Assembly (NCBI GenBank): GCA_030748485.1
Contig: JASMLW010000446.1
Coordinates: 1 to 37,876, forward strand
Direction of reading: 5' to 3'
DNA: 37,876 nt
From: Pirellulaceae bacterium
Lineage (GTDB): Bacteria > Planctomycetota > Planctomycetia > Pirellulales > Pirellulaceae
The stretch's first letter is position 1. Each line of letters starts with the position of its first letter. A program made the translations under genes and the position numbers. The notes below the pieces were generated by a model. The model was not told the DNA's origin. It made no database searches and was given only the letters and a program-made list of their open reading frames with translations. Positions 16,687 to 23,720 of the stretch are shown here, one piece after another.

Positions 16687-18066
16687 TCACTCGGATTCAG
16701 CAAACCGAAAGGCGTTGACCAGAGTGCGGTCTCCGCCGCCGAAGCGCTCGACCAACGGCGCCTCGAGCGTGAACACCACAGAAGCTCGCCGACCGTCGGG
16801 GGCCGTGATGTGGTAGTAGACCCAATGGATGGGCAGTTCTGAAACCGTGCCGGCCGCGACGACACGGTGTACCCGATAGCCGCGTTCACCTTGCGAGGTG
16901 GACACCTCGACAAACTGCTGCAGTCGCTCCCCCAGCGTCTCTCTCACGCCGTCGCGAAACGCCTCAATCGGCAACTGCTTGCCGGCTGGCGCACGGTCCA
17001 GGGAGCTCACATTGCATTGGGCAATCAGGTCTCCACGGTCGACGAATCGAAAGATCGTGACATTGCTGCGGTCGACCATCATTCGCCAACGGGGGTCGTG
17101 ATAGATCTCATACTTCCCCTTGGGAGACTGAAATCGCAAGACGTCCGCGGCCGGATCGAGCGGGTCGGTGGGCAGTCCGTCGAGCGCCTTGTCGGTCAGG
17201 CGCGGCGAATCGACGAGCGGCTTGGCCGCGATTCGCAACCGCGATGTCACTTCGAGACCCGGTTCGGCGTGTCCGATCGTCCGGTTCTCCTTGATCGTGA
17301 GGGCGAGCCAGGAGAGTTGTCGGGCCGCCAGGTCGTAGTTCAATTTGGCTCGCAGATCAACTTCGGTCGCGACACCGCCGATGGCCCCGGAAATCGAACC
17401 CGAGATCTCCAGCAGCGCGACATCGGCTTCGACGCTCTGCAGCCGCCCTTTTACTTCTCCTTCGGTGATCGCATCCAGCAGCAGGAACTGGGCCAACACG
17501 GGATGTTCGATGAGCCACGTCTGGTCGATCGCGATCGGCCCGTCGGGCAGGAGGTTGTCCCAAGTCACCGAATCGCCGTGGATCCGCACCAGATCGAGTT
17601 CGTCACGGGTCAGCGGTCCGTGGGGAGACCGCACCAGCAAGGCAGCTCGATCAGCCGACTGTTGGACTTGAACGAGTCGCGCCGGCTTGGAAAGCTGTGG
17701 CTTGAGTTGGCCGTCGCCGATCTTCAGCCGGACGTCCACTTCCTCGTAACTGCGCAACATCCGCTGTCGCTGATCAGAGTTTTCCAGCAAGCGTTCGTCG
17801 AACAGCAAATCGCCGCGGGCCTCCAGAGGAACTCGCCGCACGCGCCGGCCGTCCTCATTCATCTTCAACTCGCCCCGCGCCTCAAAGATCAGCTTGATCT
17901 GGCGGTAGGCCGACTTCGGTTGACGCGAAAAACTCACCGGTCCCGAGTCCTCGGCGACCAGCTGAGGCTGCGCCAACAGGGCCGCCAAGGTGAAAAAGGC
18001 GAGATTTCGAGCGCGACGAAGTGTCCGCGCCAAGTCCAAGATGGGGCTGAGATCGTCGAAAAGCAT
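16687..18066 (-). CDS. Exported protein of unknown function with a PsbP/Mog1-like C-terminal part
   Basis: This encodes 459 residues from the ATG at 18066, chosen for GGAG eight bases upstream. The open frame continues upstream but lies in AT-rich intergenic sequence. The N-terminal region has a hydrophobic segment (ARNLAFFTLAALLAQPQLVAEDS), fitting export. The central part describes antiparallel-strand patterns typical of large beta domains (about 45-320). The last 150 residues (GKYEIYHDPRWRMMVDRSNVTIFRFVDRGDLIAQC ... PIHWVYYHITAPDGRRASVVFTLE) resemble PsbP/Mog1/DUF1795 single-domain folds. This is inferred from pattern only. The function is unknown. It is divergent from the sigma factor gene across a long structured intergenic region. 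Confidence 0.75.
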   Translation of the reverse strand: MLFDDLSPILDLARTLRRARNLAFFTLAALLAQPQLVAEDSGPVSFSRQPKSAYRQIKLIFEARGELKMNEDGRRVRRVPLEARGDLLFDERLLENSDQRQRMLRSYEEVDVRLKIGDGQLKPQLSKPARLVQVQQSADRAALLVRSPHGPLTRDELDLVRIHGDSVTWDNLLPDGPIAIDQTWLIEHPVLAQFLLLDAITEGEVKGRLQSVEADVALLEISGSISGAIGGVATEVDLRAKLNYDLAARQLSWLALTIKENRTIGHAEPGLEVTSRLRIAAKPLVDSPRLTDKALDGLPTDPLDPAADVLRFQSPKGKYEIYHDPRWRMMVDRSNVTIFRFVDRGDLIAQCNVSSLDRAPAGKQLPIEAFRDGVRETLGERLQQFVEVSTSQGERGYRVHRVVAAGTVSELPIHWVYYHITAPDGRRASVVFTLEAPLVERFGGGDRTLVNAFRFAESE

Positions 18067-18247
18067 GGAGTTTGCTCCGACCGGCGAGAAAGGGTTCCTT
18101 CGGCGTAAATCGACTGCCGGGCGAATCAGATTCAGTCGAAAACGGGCGATCCCCCCAATGGCGAAACTTTTTGCTCCGACGAGTGGTAAATGGAGACTGA
18201 GGACCAATTGTCCACTTAATTGCAAGACATTTGCTATCAACGACTTA

Positions 18248-18275
18248 CAAGATTCTTGAAACAAATGGGCCCATT
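18248..18275. promoter_or_regulatory. Two short palindromes, possible operator
   Basis: CAAGATTCTTG (18248-18258) and AATGGGCCCATT (18264-18275) are perfect palindromes separated by five bases in the AT-rich divergent region. Their spacing and position are compatible with dimeric repressor or activator sites for either flanking gene. There is no direct evidence for a binding protein. Confidence 0.3.
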
Positions 18276-18473
18276 CGGCGCGAACTTAGGTTAGGAGAAT
18301 GACTTCCACTTTTCGTAAAACGATGGAATAGCAGAGAGGGCTGAAGAGATCCAACTGATCCACCACCATCCACTCATTGCAAACCTCCCAGTGTGACAGA
18401 AAGCGGAATTCCTTCCCTAATCTGGACAGAGTAACAACACCTAATCGGCAGAGATTGACAGCAGAGAACCACC

Positions 18474-18579
18474 CCACCGAAACTCGCGTAGTCTCGGTGG
18501 AACCGCGGTGAAAACTGCGGCGAGCTGGCGGCCCCGGAACGACCGCCACTCCCCTTCGGTTTAGTCGAGCGGCGGGAGT
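18474..18579 (+). promoter_or_regulatory. Row of four hairpins upstream of the sigma factor gene
   Basis: Hairpin 1: CCACCGA/TCGGTGG (18474-18500) with an inner ACT/AGT pair set. Hairpin 2: CCGCGGT/ACTGCGG (18503-18520) closed by a GAAA tetraloop. Hairpin 3: TGGCGG/CCGCCA (18526-18548). Hairpin 4: ACTCCC/GGGAGT (18548-18579) with a longer loop; it shares base 18548 with hairpin 3, so at most one of those end pairs forms. The row ends 51 bases before the sigma factor ATG. A structured 5' leader or a separate small RNA is possible. Confidence 0.45.
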
Positions 18580-18630
18580 CGCAGGGAACATCGGCTAGAC
18601 TGAATCTCGCAAGAGAAGAGAGGCACCACG

Positions 18631-20292
18631 ATGCACGCCGACTATCACAATTCGGCTATCAAGCAGTTACGAGATCAGCAAGTCCGTTTCGCACCGCGCG
18701 ACATCAAGATCGAACAGGCTCAGCGAGCCGAGCGGCTGTTGGCGGAGATCGATCCCAAGCGCGAGTACCCGTACGACTACCTCTACTTCCGCATCACCGA
18801 CTTTCGGGCCGATTCCGATCTGGCTCCGGTCGTCACCGGCACGGATGTGCATCACGACCTGCGGTTGTTCGTGGAGGATCTGTCCGACGCGGCCGACATT
18901 CGCGCCGAAGACGCGGGCGAGCCGGTTCACACGGTGGACGACTTGAGTCGGATGTTTCACGTCTCGACCAAGACGATTTCCCGCTGGCGAAACCAAGGGC
19001 TCGTCAGCCGTCGTTTCATCCTCGAGGGCCGCAAGCGAGTCGGTTTCTTGCAGAGCAGTGTGGATCGTTTTGTCGACGGCAACCAGGATCGGGTGGAGCG
19101 GGGAGAGCGCTTCAGCCAACTCAGCGAACAGGAGCGCGACGAGATCGTCGAGCGGGCCCGCCGACTGGCTCAAGCTGGCGGCACGCCGGCGGAAGTGACT
19201 CGCCGAATCGCTCGCCACATGAATCGCAGCGTCGAGACGATTCGGTACACGCTCAAGGAATTCGACAAGAGCCAGCCGCGGGCGGCGATCTTCGCCAAGC
19301 GCGGCGCGCTGACCGACGATGTCCGCCGGCGGATCTACGAGCAGAACCGCCGCGGCGTCTCGATCGAGGCTCTGGGGCGAAAATACGGCCGCACCAAGAC
19401 CTCCATCTACCGAGTGATTCACGAAGAGCACGTGCGGCGGATCAATGATCTGCCGCTCGACTTCATCCCCAGCGACGAATTCTCAAAGCGGAATGCCGAG
19501 CGGGTGATCCTGACGGACGCGCCCAAGCCCCAAAAGGCGGCTCGCCGAGTCAAGGCGCCGGCCGGACTGCCACCCTACCTGGCTTCGCTGTACGAAGTCC
19601 CCCTGCTGACGGCCGAGCAGGAACGCCACTTGTTCCGCAAGTTCAACTTCCTGAAGTTCAAAGCGGCCAAACTCCGTCAACGCCTGGGGAAAAAGCGTCT
19701 GCGCACCACGACGCTCGACAAGATCGAGGCGCTTTATCAGCAGGCCGTGGATGTGAAAAACCAAATCGTCCAGGCCAATTTGAGGCTGGTGGTCTCGATC
19801 GCCAAGCGACATGTCTCCGCCGTCGATGACTTCTTCGGTCTCATCAGCGACGGCAATATGTCGCTGATCCGCGCGGTTGAGAAATTCGACTATTCGCGAG
19901 GCAACAAGTTCAGCACCTATGCTAGCTGGGCGATCATGAAGAACTTCGCTCGGACGATTCCGGACGAATTCAAGCAGCGTGATCGATACCGGACGAGCTT
20001 TGATGAGTTGTTCGCTTCGCGGCAGGATGAGCGGTCCGACCAAGTGGCCGAAGAGAGCGCCCAGAAGGCGCGCGAACGGCAAATCGGCCGCATGCTATCT
20101 CATCTTGACGACCGTGAGCAGAAGATTATCATAAGCCGCTTCGGCCTGGACCATCGGCAAGAACCACTCACCTTGAAAGAGGTTGGAGCGGAAATGGGGG
20201 TCACCAAAGAGCGTGTCCGCCAACTGGAAGCGCGAGCTCTCACCAAGCTTCGCGTGGCCGCCCAGTCCGAAAGATTTGACCTGCTCGAATGA
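18631..20292 (+). CDS. Sigma-70 family RNA polymerase sigma factor with N-terminal HTH array
   Basis: This 553-residue protein starts at an ATG with AGAGAGG about eight bases upstream. The C-terminal part is a sigma-70 factor. A region 1.2-like segment (315-349, LPPYLASLYEVPLLTAEQERHLF) is followed by region 2 (373-455), including NLRLVVSIAKRH, GLISDGNMSLIRAVEKFDYSRGNKFSTYA and SWAIMKNFARTIP. Region 4 (485-545) has LKEVGAEMGVTKERVRQLEARAL. Region 3 is very short. The N-terminal half is unusual. It has a MerR/excisionase-like HTH (101-149, TVDDLSRMFHVSTKTISRWRNQGL), a second HTH-like segment (163-213, PAEVTRRIARHMNRSVETIRYTL) and a third (226-271, SIEALGRKYGRTKTSIYRVI). Region 1.1 is not seen. 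It would direct RNA polymerase to a set of promoters, possibly with DNA contacts beyond -10/-35. No anti-sigma gene is adjacent. Confidence 0.88.
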   Translation: MHADYHNSAIKQLRDQQVRFAPRDIKIEQAQRAERLLAEIDPKREYPYDYLYFRITDFRADSDLAPVVTGTDVHHDLRLFVEDLSDAADIRAEDAGEPVHTVDDLSRMFHVSTKTISRWRNQGLVSRRFILEGRKRVGFLQSSVDRFVDGNQDRVERGERFSQLSEQERDEIVERARRLAQAGGTPAEVTRRIARHMNRSVETIRYTLKEFDKSQPRAAIFAKRGALTDDVRRRIYEQNRRGVSIEALGRKYGRTKTSIYRVIHEEHVRRINDLPLDFIPSDEFSKRNAERVILTDAPKPQKAARRVKAPAGLPPYLASLYEVPLLTAEQERHLFRKFNFLKFKAAKLRQRLGKKRLRTTTLDKIEALYQQAVDVKNQIVQANLRLVVSIAKRHVSAVDDFFGLISDGNMSLIRAVEKFDYSRGNKFSTYASWAIMKNFARTIPDEFKQRDRYRTSFDELFASRQDERSDQVAEESAQKARERQIGRMLSHLDDREQKIIISRFGLDHRQEPLTLKEVGAEMGVTKERVRQLEARALTKLRVAAQSERFDLLE

Positions 20293-20391
20293 GTCTCGTT
20301 GGCTAATCTTGTCTCGTCTTCGGTAATCTGTCTTCCACCGTCGTTCTCGTTGTCCGAGGTCGAACTTGACGCCACCCCCTCGTGTCGTTGA

Positions 20392-20461
20392 AGGCTGGCT
20401 GATAGCCTAGTTTCCCCCATTCATTCGCGAAACACGACAACATAACGCCCCTAGAGAGGGG
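20392..20461 (+). terminator. Weak terminator candidates after the sigma factor gene
   Basis: AGGCT (20392-20396) pairs with AGCCT (20404-20408) and is followed by AGTTT. Further on, CCCCT (20448-20452) pairs with AGGGG (20457-20461) across AGAG. Both stems are only five base pairs and lack strong T-tracts, so the call is tentative. Confidence 0.25.
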
Positions 20462-20699
20462 ATCTAACTTTTGGAGGTGCGCTGAGCCCTGGGAGATAGT
20501 CGCTCGAAGCTTGTACCGTTCGAAAGAATGGGCCAGCGCGCGGCGGCGTCTTCAGGCGATGGCGGACTTCCTTTTTTTTGGCCCTGGGGCGACCTTTTTT
20601 GAACGTTGCCTGCCGGCCGCTCGGCGAGAAGCGGAGCATGTGTTGTATGTCACTACAGCGTCTTGAGTTTGGTCGCTGATTTACCTTGCCGATTTCACC

Positions 20700-20727
20700 T
20701 TGCGGAGTTTGTCAGGTTCACTATATT
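20700..20727 (+). promoter_or_regulatory. Sigma-70-type promoter for the tRNA-tuf operon
   Basis: TTGCGG (20700-20705), a 16-base spacer, then TATATT (20722-20727). Transcription would start near 20735, just before tRNA-Thr at 20750. This is the best -35/-10 pair upstream of the tRNA cluster and could drive the tRNAs, tuf and possibly secE-nusG. Confidence 0.5.
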
Positions 20728-20749
20728 AACTGGTTTTAGTCAGAATCAG

Positions 20750-20822
20750 GCCAGCGTAGCTCAGTTGGCAGAGCAGCTGATTTGTAATCAGCAGGTCGTG
20801 GGTTCGAACCCCTCCGCTGGCT
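20750..20822 (+). tRNA. tRNA-Thr (anticodon TGT)
   Basis: 73 nt. The acceptor stem is GCCAGCG/CGCTGGC with discriminator T. The D-arm is GCTC/GAGC. The anticodon stem is CTGAT/ATCAG with loop TTTGTAA, giving TGT. The T-loop is TTCGAAC. CCA is not encoded. It is the first of four tRNAs ahead of tuf. Confidence 0.96.
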
Positions 20823-20909
20823 TCGTATAGACAGGAGAATTCGCCACCCACACTTGCGTTTTCATTGCATTGAGATCGACGGATGGCGTCAGGGCTGTTC
20901 GTAGAGGAA

Positions 20910-20991
20910 GGGGGGTTTCCCGAGCGGTCAAAGGGGTCAGACTGTAAATCTGATGGCAGCGCCTTCGCAGGTTCGAATCCTGCACCCCCCA
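20910..20991 (+). tRNA. tRNA-Tyr (anticodon GTA)
   Basis: This is an 82-nt class II tRNA. The acceptor stem is GGGGGGT/ACCCCCC with discriminator A. The anticodon stem is CAGA/TCTG with loop CTGTAAA, giving GTA. The variable arm is long, the T-loop is TTCGAAT, and CCA is not encoded. Confidence 0.95.
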
Positions 20992-21096
20992 CTCATCCGT
21001 CAGCGAATTGCAGCGGGGGCGAACGGTCGCGACGAGCGGCCGGGAACGGAGCAAAGCGAGAACTCAACTGGAGTTCAGACGATGGGCAATGGATGC

Positions 21097-21124
21097 GATG
21101 CGATTGGGTGGATGCGATTGGGTG
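21097..21124 (+). repeat. Perfect 14-bp tandem duplication
   Basis: GATGCGATTGGGTG occurs twice without a gap (21097-21110 and 21111-21124), preceded by a partial copy (GGATGCGAT at 21091-21099). It lies in the 246-base spacer between tRNA-Tyr and tRNA-Gly, where no gene is seen. It is probably slippage in unconstrained spacer. Confidence 0.7.
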
Positions 21125-21237
21125 AACGTCACAAGCAATGTGATAAGCGCTGCAAGGCGGGACCCAACGACGACGCCGAAATCAACTCAACGCGGGTTGA
21201 CGAGGCGACTGAAGACCGCCGACATCAACACCGAACT

Positions 21238-21308
21238 GCGGGCGTAGCTCAATGGTAGAGCCACAGCCTTCCAAGCTGAAGACGAGGGTTCGATACCCTT
21301 CGCCCGCT
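21238..21308 (+). tRNA. tRNA-Gly (anticodon TCC)
   Basis: 71 nt. The acceptor stem is GCGGGCG/CGCCCGC with discriminator T. The D-arm is GCTC/GAGC, the anticodon loop CTTCCAA gives TCC, and the T-loop is TTCGATA. The outermost anticodon-stem pair is A-A rather than a Watson-Crick pair; the rest pairs normally. CCA is not encoded. Confidence 0.94.
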
Positions 21309-21326
21309 CTTGGCGGCGTCGGGACC

Positions 21327-21349
21327 GACCTCGACAGAGACCTCGACAG
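21327..21349 (+). repeat. Short direct repeat in a tRNA spacer
   Basis: GACCTCGACAG occurs at 21327-21337 and 21339-21349, one base apart, in the 81-base spacer between tRNA-Gly and tRNA-Thr(GGT). An AGGAGCC/AGGAGCC pair follows. No function is suggested. Confidence 0.5.
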
Positions 21350-21389
21350 GAGCCTTCCACAGGAGCCACAGAATCCATGTTGTTTTCAT

Positions 21390-21462
<73 letters not shown>

Positions 21463-21516
21463 TTTTTGTATTTGGAACGTCACGTTTAAATTGTTTTTGC
21501 ACGGGTGTAGCAAGCA

Positions 21517-22713
21517 ATGGCTAAGGAGACATTTGATAGGTCCAAGGACCACTGTAACGTCGGCACGATCGGTCACATCGATCACGGCAAAACCACCTTG
21601 ACAGGCGCAATCCTGGCCGTGCAGGCCGCCAAGGGATTGGCCGAGTTCAAGTCGTACGCCGATATCGCCAAGGGCGGCACCGTGCGCGACGAGACGAAGA
21701 CGGTGACGATCGCCGTGGCGCACGTCGAATACTCGACGGACAAGCGTCACTACGCGCACATCGATTGCCCCGGGCACGCCGACTTCATCAAGAACATGAT
21801 CACCGGCGCCGCTCAGATGGACGGCGCCATTCTGGTGGTGTCGGCCGCGGACGGCCCGATGCCCCAGACCAAGGAGCACGTCCTGTTGGCTCGCCAAGTC
21901 GACGTGCCGGCGATCGTCGTGTTCATGAACAAGATCGACTTGGTGGACGACGAGGAGTTGCTCGATCTCGTGGAAATCGAGATTCGCGAGCTGCTGACCA
22001 AGTACAACTTCCCGGGCGACGACATTCCCGTGATTCGCGGTTCGGCTCTGCCGGCCTACCAGGCTCCCGAGGATCCTCAGGCGCAGGAGTGCATCACGGC
22101 GTTGATGGACGCGGTTGACGAGCACATTCCGCAACCGCCGCGGGAAGACGACAAGCCGTTCCTGATGGCGATCGAAGACGTTTTCTCGATCGAGGGTCGC
22201 GGCACGGTCGCCACCGGTCGTATCGAGCGCGGCGTGATCAAGGTCGGTGAAGAAGTCGAAATCGTCGGCCTGGTCACCGAGTCGCGGAAGACGACCTGCA
22301 CGGGCGTCGAGATGTTCCGCAAACTGCTCGACGAAGGCCGCGCCGGCGACAACGTCGGTTGCTTGCTCCGCGGCGTCAAGCGCGATGAGATCGAGCGGGG
22401 CCAAGTGTTGGCCCGTCCCGGCTCGATCACACCGCACACCAAATTCGAGGCTGAAGTCTATTGCTTGTCGAAAGATGAAGGCGGCCGTCACACGCCGTTC
22501 TTCAGCGGCTATCGACCGCAGTTCTACTTCCGCACCACGGACGTGACCGGTACGGCCAATTTGGTTGAAGCCGAAATGTGCATGCCGGGCGACAACGTTC
22601 GCGTGTCGGTCGAACTGCACAAGCCGATCGCCATCGACGATGGCGTCCGCTTCGCCATCCGCGAAGGCGGCCGCACGGTCGGTTCGGGTGTGGTCACCAA
22701 GGTCATTGAATAA
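21517..22713 (+). CDS. tuf: Elongation factor Tu
   Basis: This 398-residue protein delivers aminoacyl-tRNA to the ribosome as a GTP complex. Its start has no clear Shine-Dalgarno sequence. Motifs: [10 protein letters not shown]-loop near residues 19-27, DCPGHADF (G3), MNKIDLV (G4) and a GSAL-type G5, then domains 2 and 3 with [18 protein letters not shown] and [15 protein letters not shown]. Switch I is unusual. The segment before HVEY reads [16 protein letters not shown], so the RGITI motif is TVTI; the key threonine and following isoleucine remain. A similar form is known to me in planctomycete EF-Tu proteins, which supports the lineage call. It is flanked by tRNA-Thr and tRNA-Trp, the classical tufB arrangement. 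Confidence 0.97.
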   Translation: MAKETFDRSKDHCNVGTIGHIDHGKTTLTGAILAVQAAKGLAEFKSYADIAKGGTVRDETKTVTIAVAHVEYSTDKRHYAHIDCPGHADFIKNMITGAAQMDGAILVVSAADGPMPQTKEHVLLARQVDVPAIVVFMNKIDLVDDEELLDLVEIEIRELLTKYNFPGDDIPVIRGSALPAYQAPEDPQAQECITALMDAVDEHIPQPPREDDKPFLMAIEDVFSIEGRGTVATGRIERGVIKVGEEVEIVGLVTESRKTTCTGVEMFRKLLDEGRAGDNVGCLLRGVKRDEIERGQVLARPGSITPHTKFEAEVYCLSKDEGGRHTPFFSGYRPQFYFRTTDVTGTANLVEAEMCMPGDNVRVSVELHKPIAIDDGVRFAIREGGRTVGSGVVTKVIE

Positions 22714-22729
22714 GCCTGGGAATTACTGC

Positions 22730-22805
22730 AGGGGTGTAGCTCAATTGGCAGAGCACTGGTCTCCAAAACCAGCGGTTGCGAGTTCGATTCCCGCCGCCCC
22801 TGCCA
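22730..22805 (+). tRNA. tRNA-Trp (anticodon CCA), CCA end encoded
   Basis: The acceptor stem is AGGGGTG/CGCCCCT with one T-G pair and discriminator G. The D-arm is GCTC/GAGC. The anticodon stem is CTGGT/ACCAG with loop CTCCAAA, giving CCA. The T-loop is TTCGATT. The 3' CCA is encoded at 22803-22805, unlike the other tRNAs in this window. It lies between tuf and secE, the usual place. Confidence 0.96.
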
Positions 22806-22897
22806 TTTTACTTGTCGTCGCCCACACGTCGCCGTTTGGCGGCTAACGATACGGGCAGTCGGACTTCCTCGCGAAGTCGCTGCCAGGTGATTCTCTC

Positions 22898-23692
22898 ATG
22901 CCGAATCAAACCTTCGCCAAAAGTTCGATCTACCGCGAGATGTTCCAAGTCGGCTTGTACAAGCGGACCCAGGGAAGGATCGCGCGGCAGATCACGTTTG
23001 TCGCCATCGCCGGCGCCATCGTGCTCGCCTCCTTTCGTATCAATGTCTTTCTCGCTGCGATGAGCGTGGGCGGTCCGACCGCCGCCGAGCGCACGAAATT
23101 CGCCCAGTTGGACACCGATCTCAAAGCGGACGCCAATACCCTGACGCTCGCCTTCGCCGAGCTGAACACCCACATCAATTCGCTGAAGGATGAGGCGGGG
23201 GCCTGGCGCGATCGCTTGGAATGGGACGCCCTGCGGCGCCAAGTCGACCTCGGCAAGATCGATATTCAGCCGGTGACCACCACGCTGACCGCCCTCGAAG
23301 CCGCGCGGACCGAGGCGGGTTGGACGGTCCAGTTCGACGCGGGCCTGGAAGCCATGAAAGACTACTCGGCCAAGTACGCGCAATTCCAGGAAGCGCGGGC
23401 TGAGATCGCCGCCACGCAACGGTGGCGAGCCATGTTGGCTCGCGCAGTTGGCCCTTTCCTGTTTATGGTCATCGGAGTTTGGCTCGCCTACCGGGCTGTT
23501 AACGTGCCGTCCTTCGCCGACTTCTTGATCGCTGTCGAAGCCGAGATGGCCAAAGTCTCCTGGCCGTCGAAGTTGGAACTCTACCGCTACTCGATCGTCG
23601 TGATCGTCGTCATATTCGCGCTCGCAGGCGTGCTCTACTCGTTTGATATTATCTGGCGTTACCTGTTCGGCCTGATCGGCGTTTTAAAGTAG
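22898..23692 (+). CDS. secE: SecE protein translocase subunit with a large N-terminal part
   Basis: 264 residues; the ATG is preceded by AGGTGA seven bases upstream. The last 60 residues are the conserved SecE core: FLIAVEAEMAKVSWPSKLELYRYSIVVIVVIFALAGVLYSFDIIW, with the amphipathic helix, the VSWPS motif (220-224) and one transmembrane segment (231-255). Upstream of this are two extra hydrophobic segments (about 31-48 and 183-200). Between them is a roughly 130-residue polar region rich in Ala, Glu, Asp and Thr, likely helical (60-180). Most bacterial SecE proteins are 60-130 residues. The subunit clamps SecY in the Sec channel. The order secE-nusG-rplK supports the identity. The role of the inserted region is unknown. 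Confidence 0.93.
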   Translation: MPNQTFAKSSIYREMFQVGLYKRTQGRIARQITFVAIAGAIVLASFRINVFLAAMSVGGPTAAERTKFAQLDTDLKADANTLTLAFAELNTHINSLKDEAGAWRDRLEWDALRRQVDLGKIDIQPVTTTLTALEAARTEAGWTVQFDAGLEAMKDYSAKYAQFQEARAEIAATQRWRAMLARAVGPFLFMVIGVWLAYRAVNVPSFADFLIAVEAEMAKVSWPSKLELYRYSIVVIVVIFALAGVLYSFDIIWRYLFGLIGVLK

Positions 23693-23720
23693 CCGACGGC
23701 GGATTCATGGGGGTGATACG

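Larger units (their letters stand above)
18067..18630. other. Divergent intergenic region of 564 bases with structured leader
   Basis: This separates the minus-strand exported-protein gene from the plus-strand sigma factor gene. The part from about 18170 to 18470 is clearly richer in A+T than its surroundings, as expected for promoters. It holds two short palindromes (18248-18258 and 18264-18275) and a TTGACA at 18455-18460 with no good -10 at the usual spacing. The part from 18474 to 18579 holds a row of hairpins. A 101-codon open frame on the minus strand here has no ribosome-binding site and no protein-like composition and was not called. Confidence 0.6.
20293..20749. other. Intergenic region of 457 bases, little recognised
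   Basis: This lies between the sigma factor gene and the first tRNA. It has two weak hairpins that could end the sigma transcript and two T-runs (around 20570-20580 and 20594-20600). Near the end is the tRNA promoter candidate. Short open frames here (for example 20451-20639 minus, 20606-20830 plus) have no start context; the latter simply translates the tRNA. No small RNA family was recognised. Confidence 0.55.

Noticed and set aside
16867-18108. A 413-codon plus-strand open frame opposite the exported protein gene
   Set aside because: The minus-strand gene has a ribosome-binding site, signal segment and protein-like composition; the plus frame has none.
18286-18591. A 101-codon minus-strand open frame in the divergent region
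   Set aside because: No ribosome-binding site, atypical composition, and it overlaps the row of hairpins. It might be expressed, but nothing in the sequence supports it.
20606-20830. A 74-codon plus-strand open frame ending AEQLICNQQVVGSNPSAG
   Set aside because: This is the well-known spurious translation of a tRNA-Thr gene.
20992-21237. Possible extra tRNA or small RNA between tRNA-Tyr and tRNA-Gly
   Set aside because: No cloverleaf or known RNA fold was found; only a tandem duplication and a small hairpin are present.
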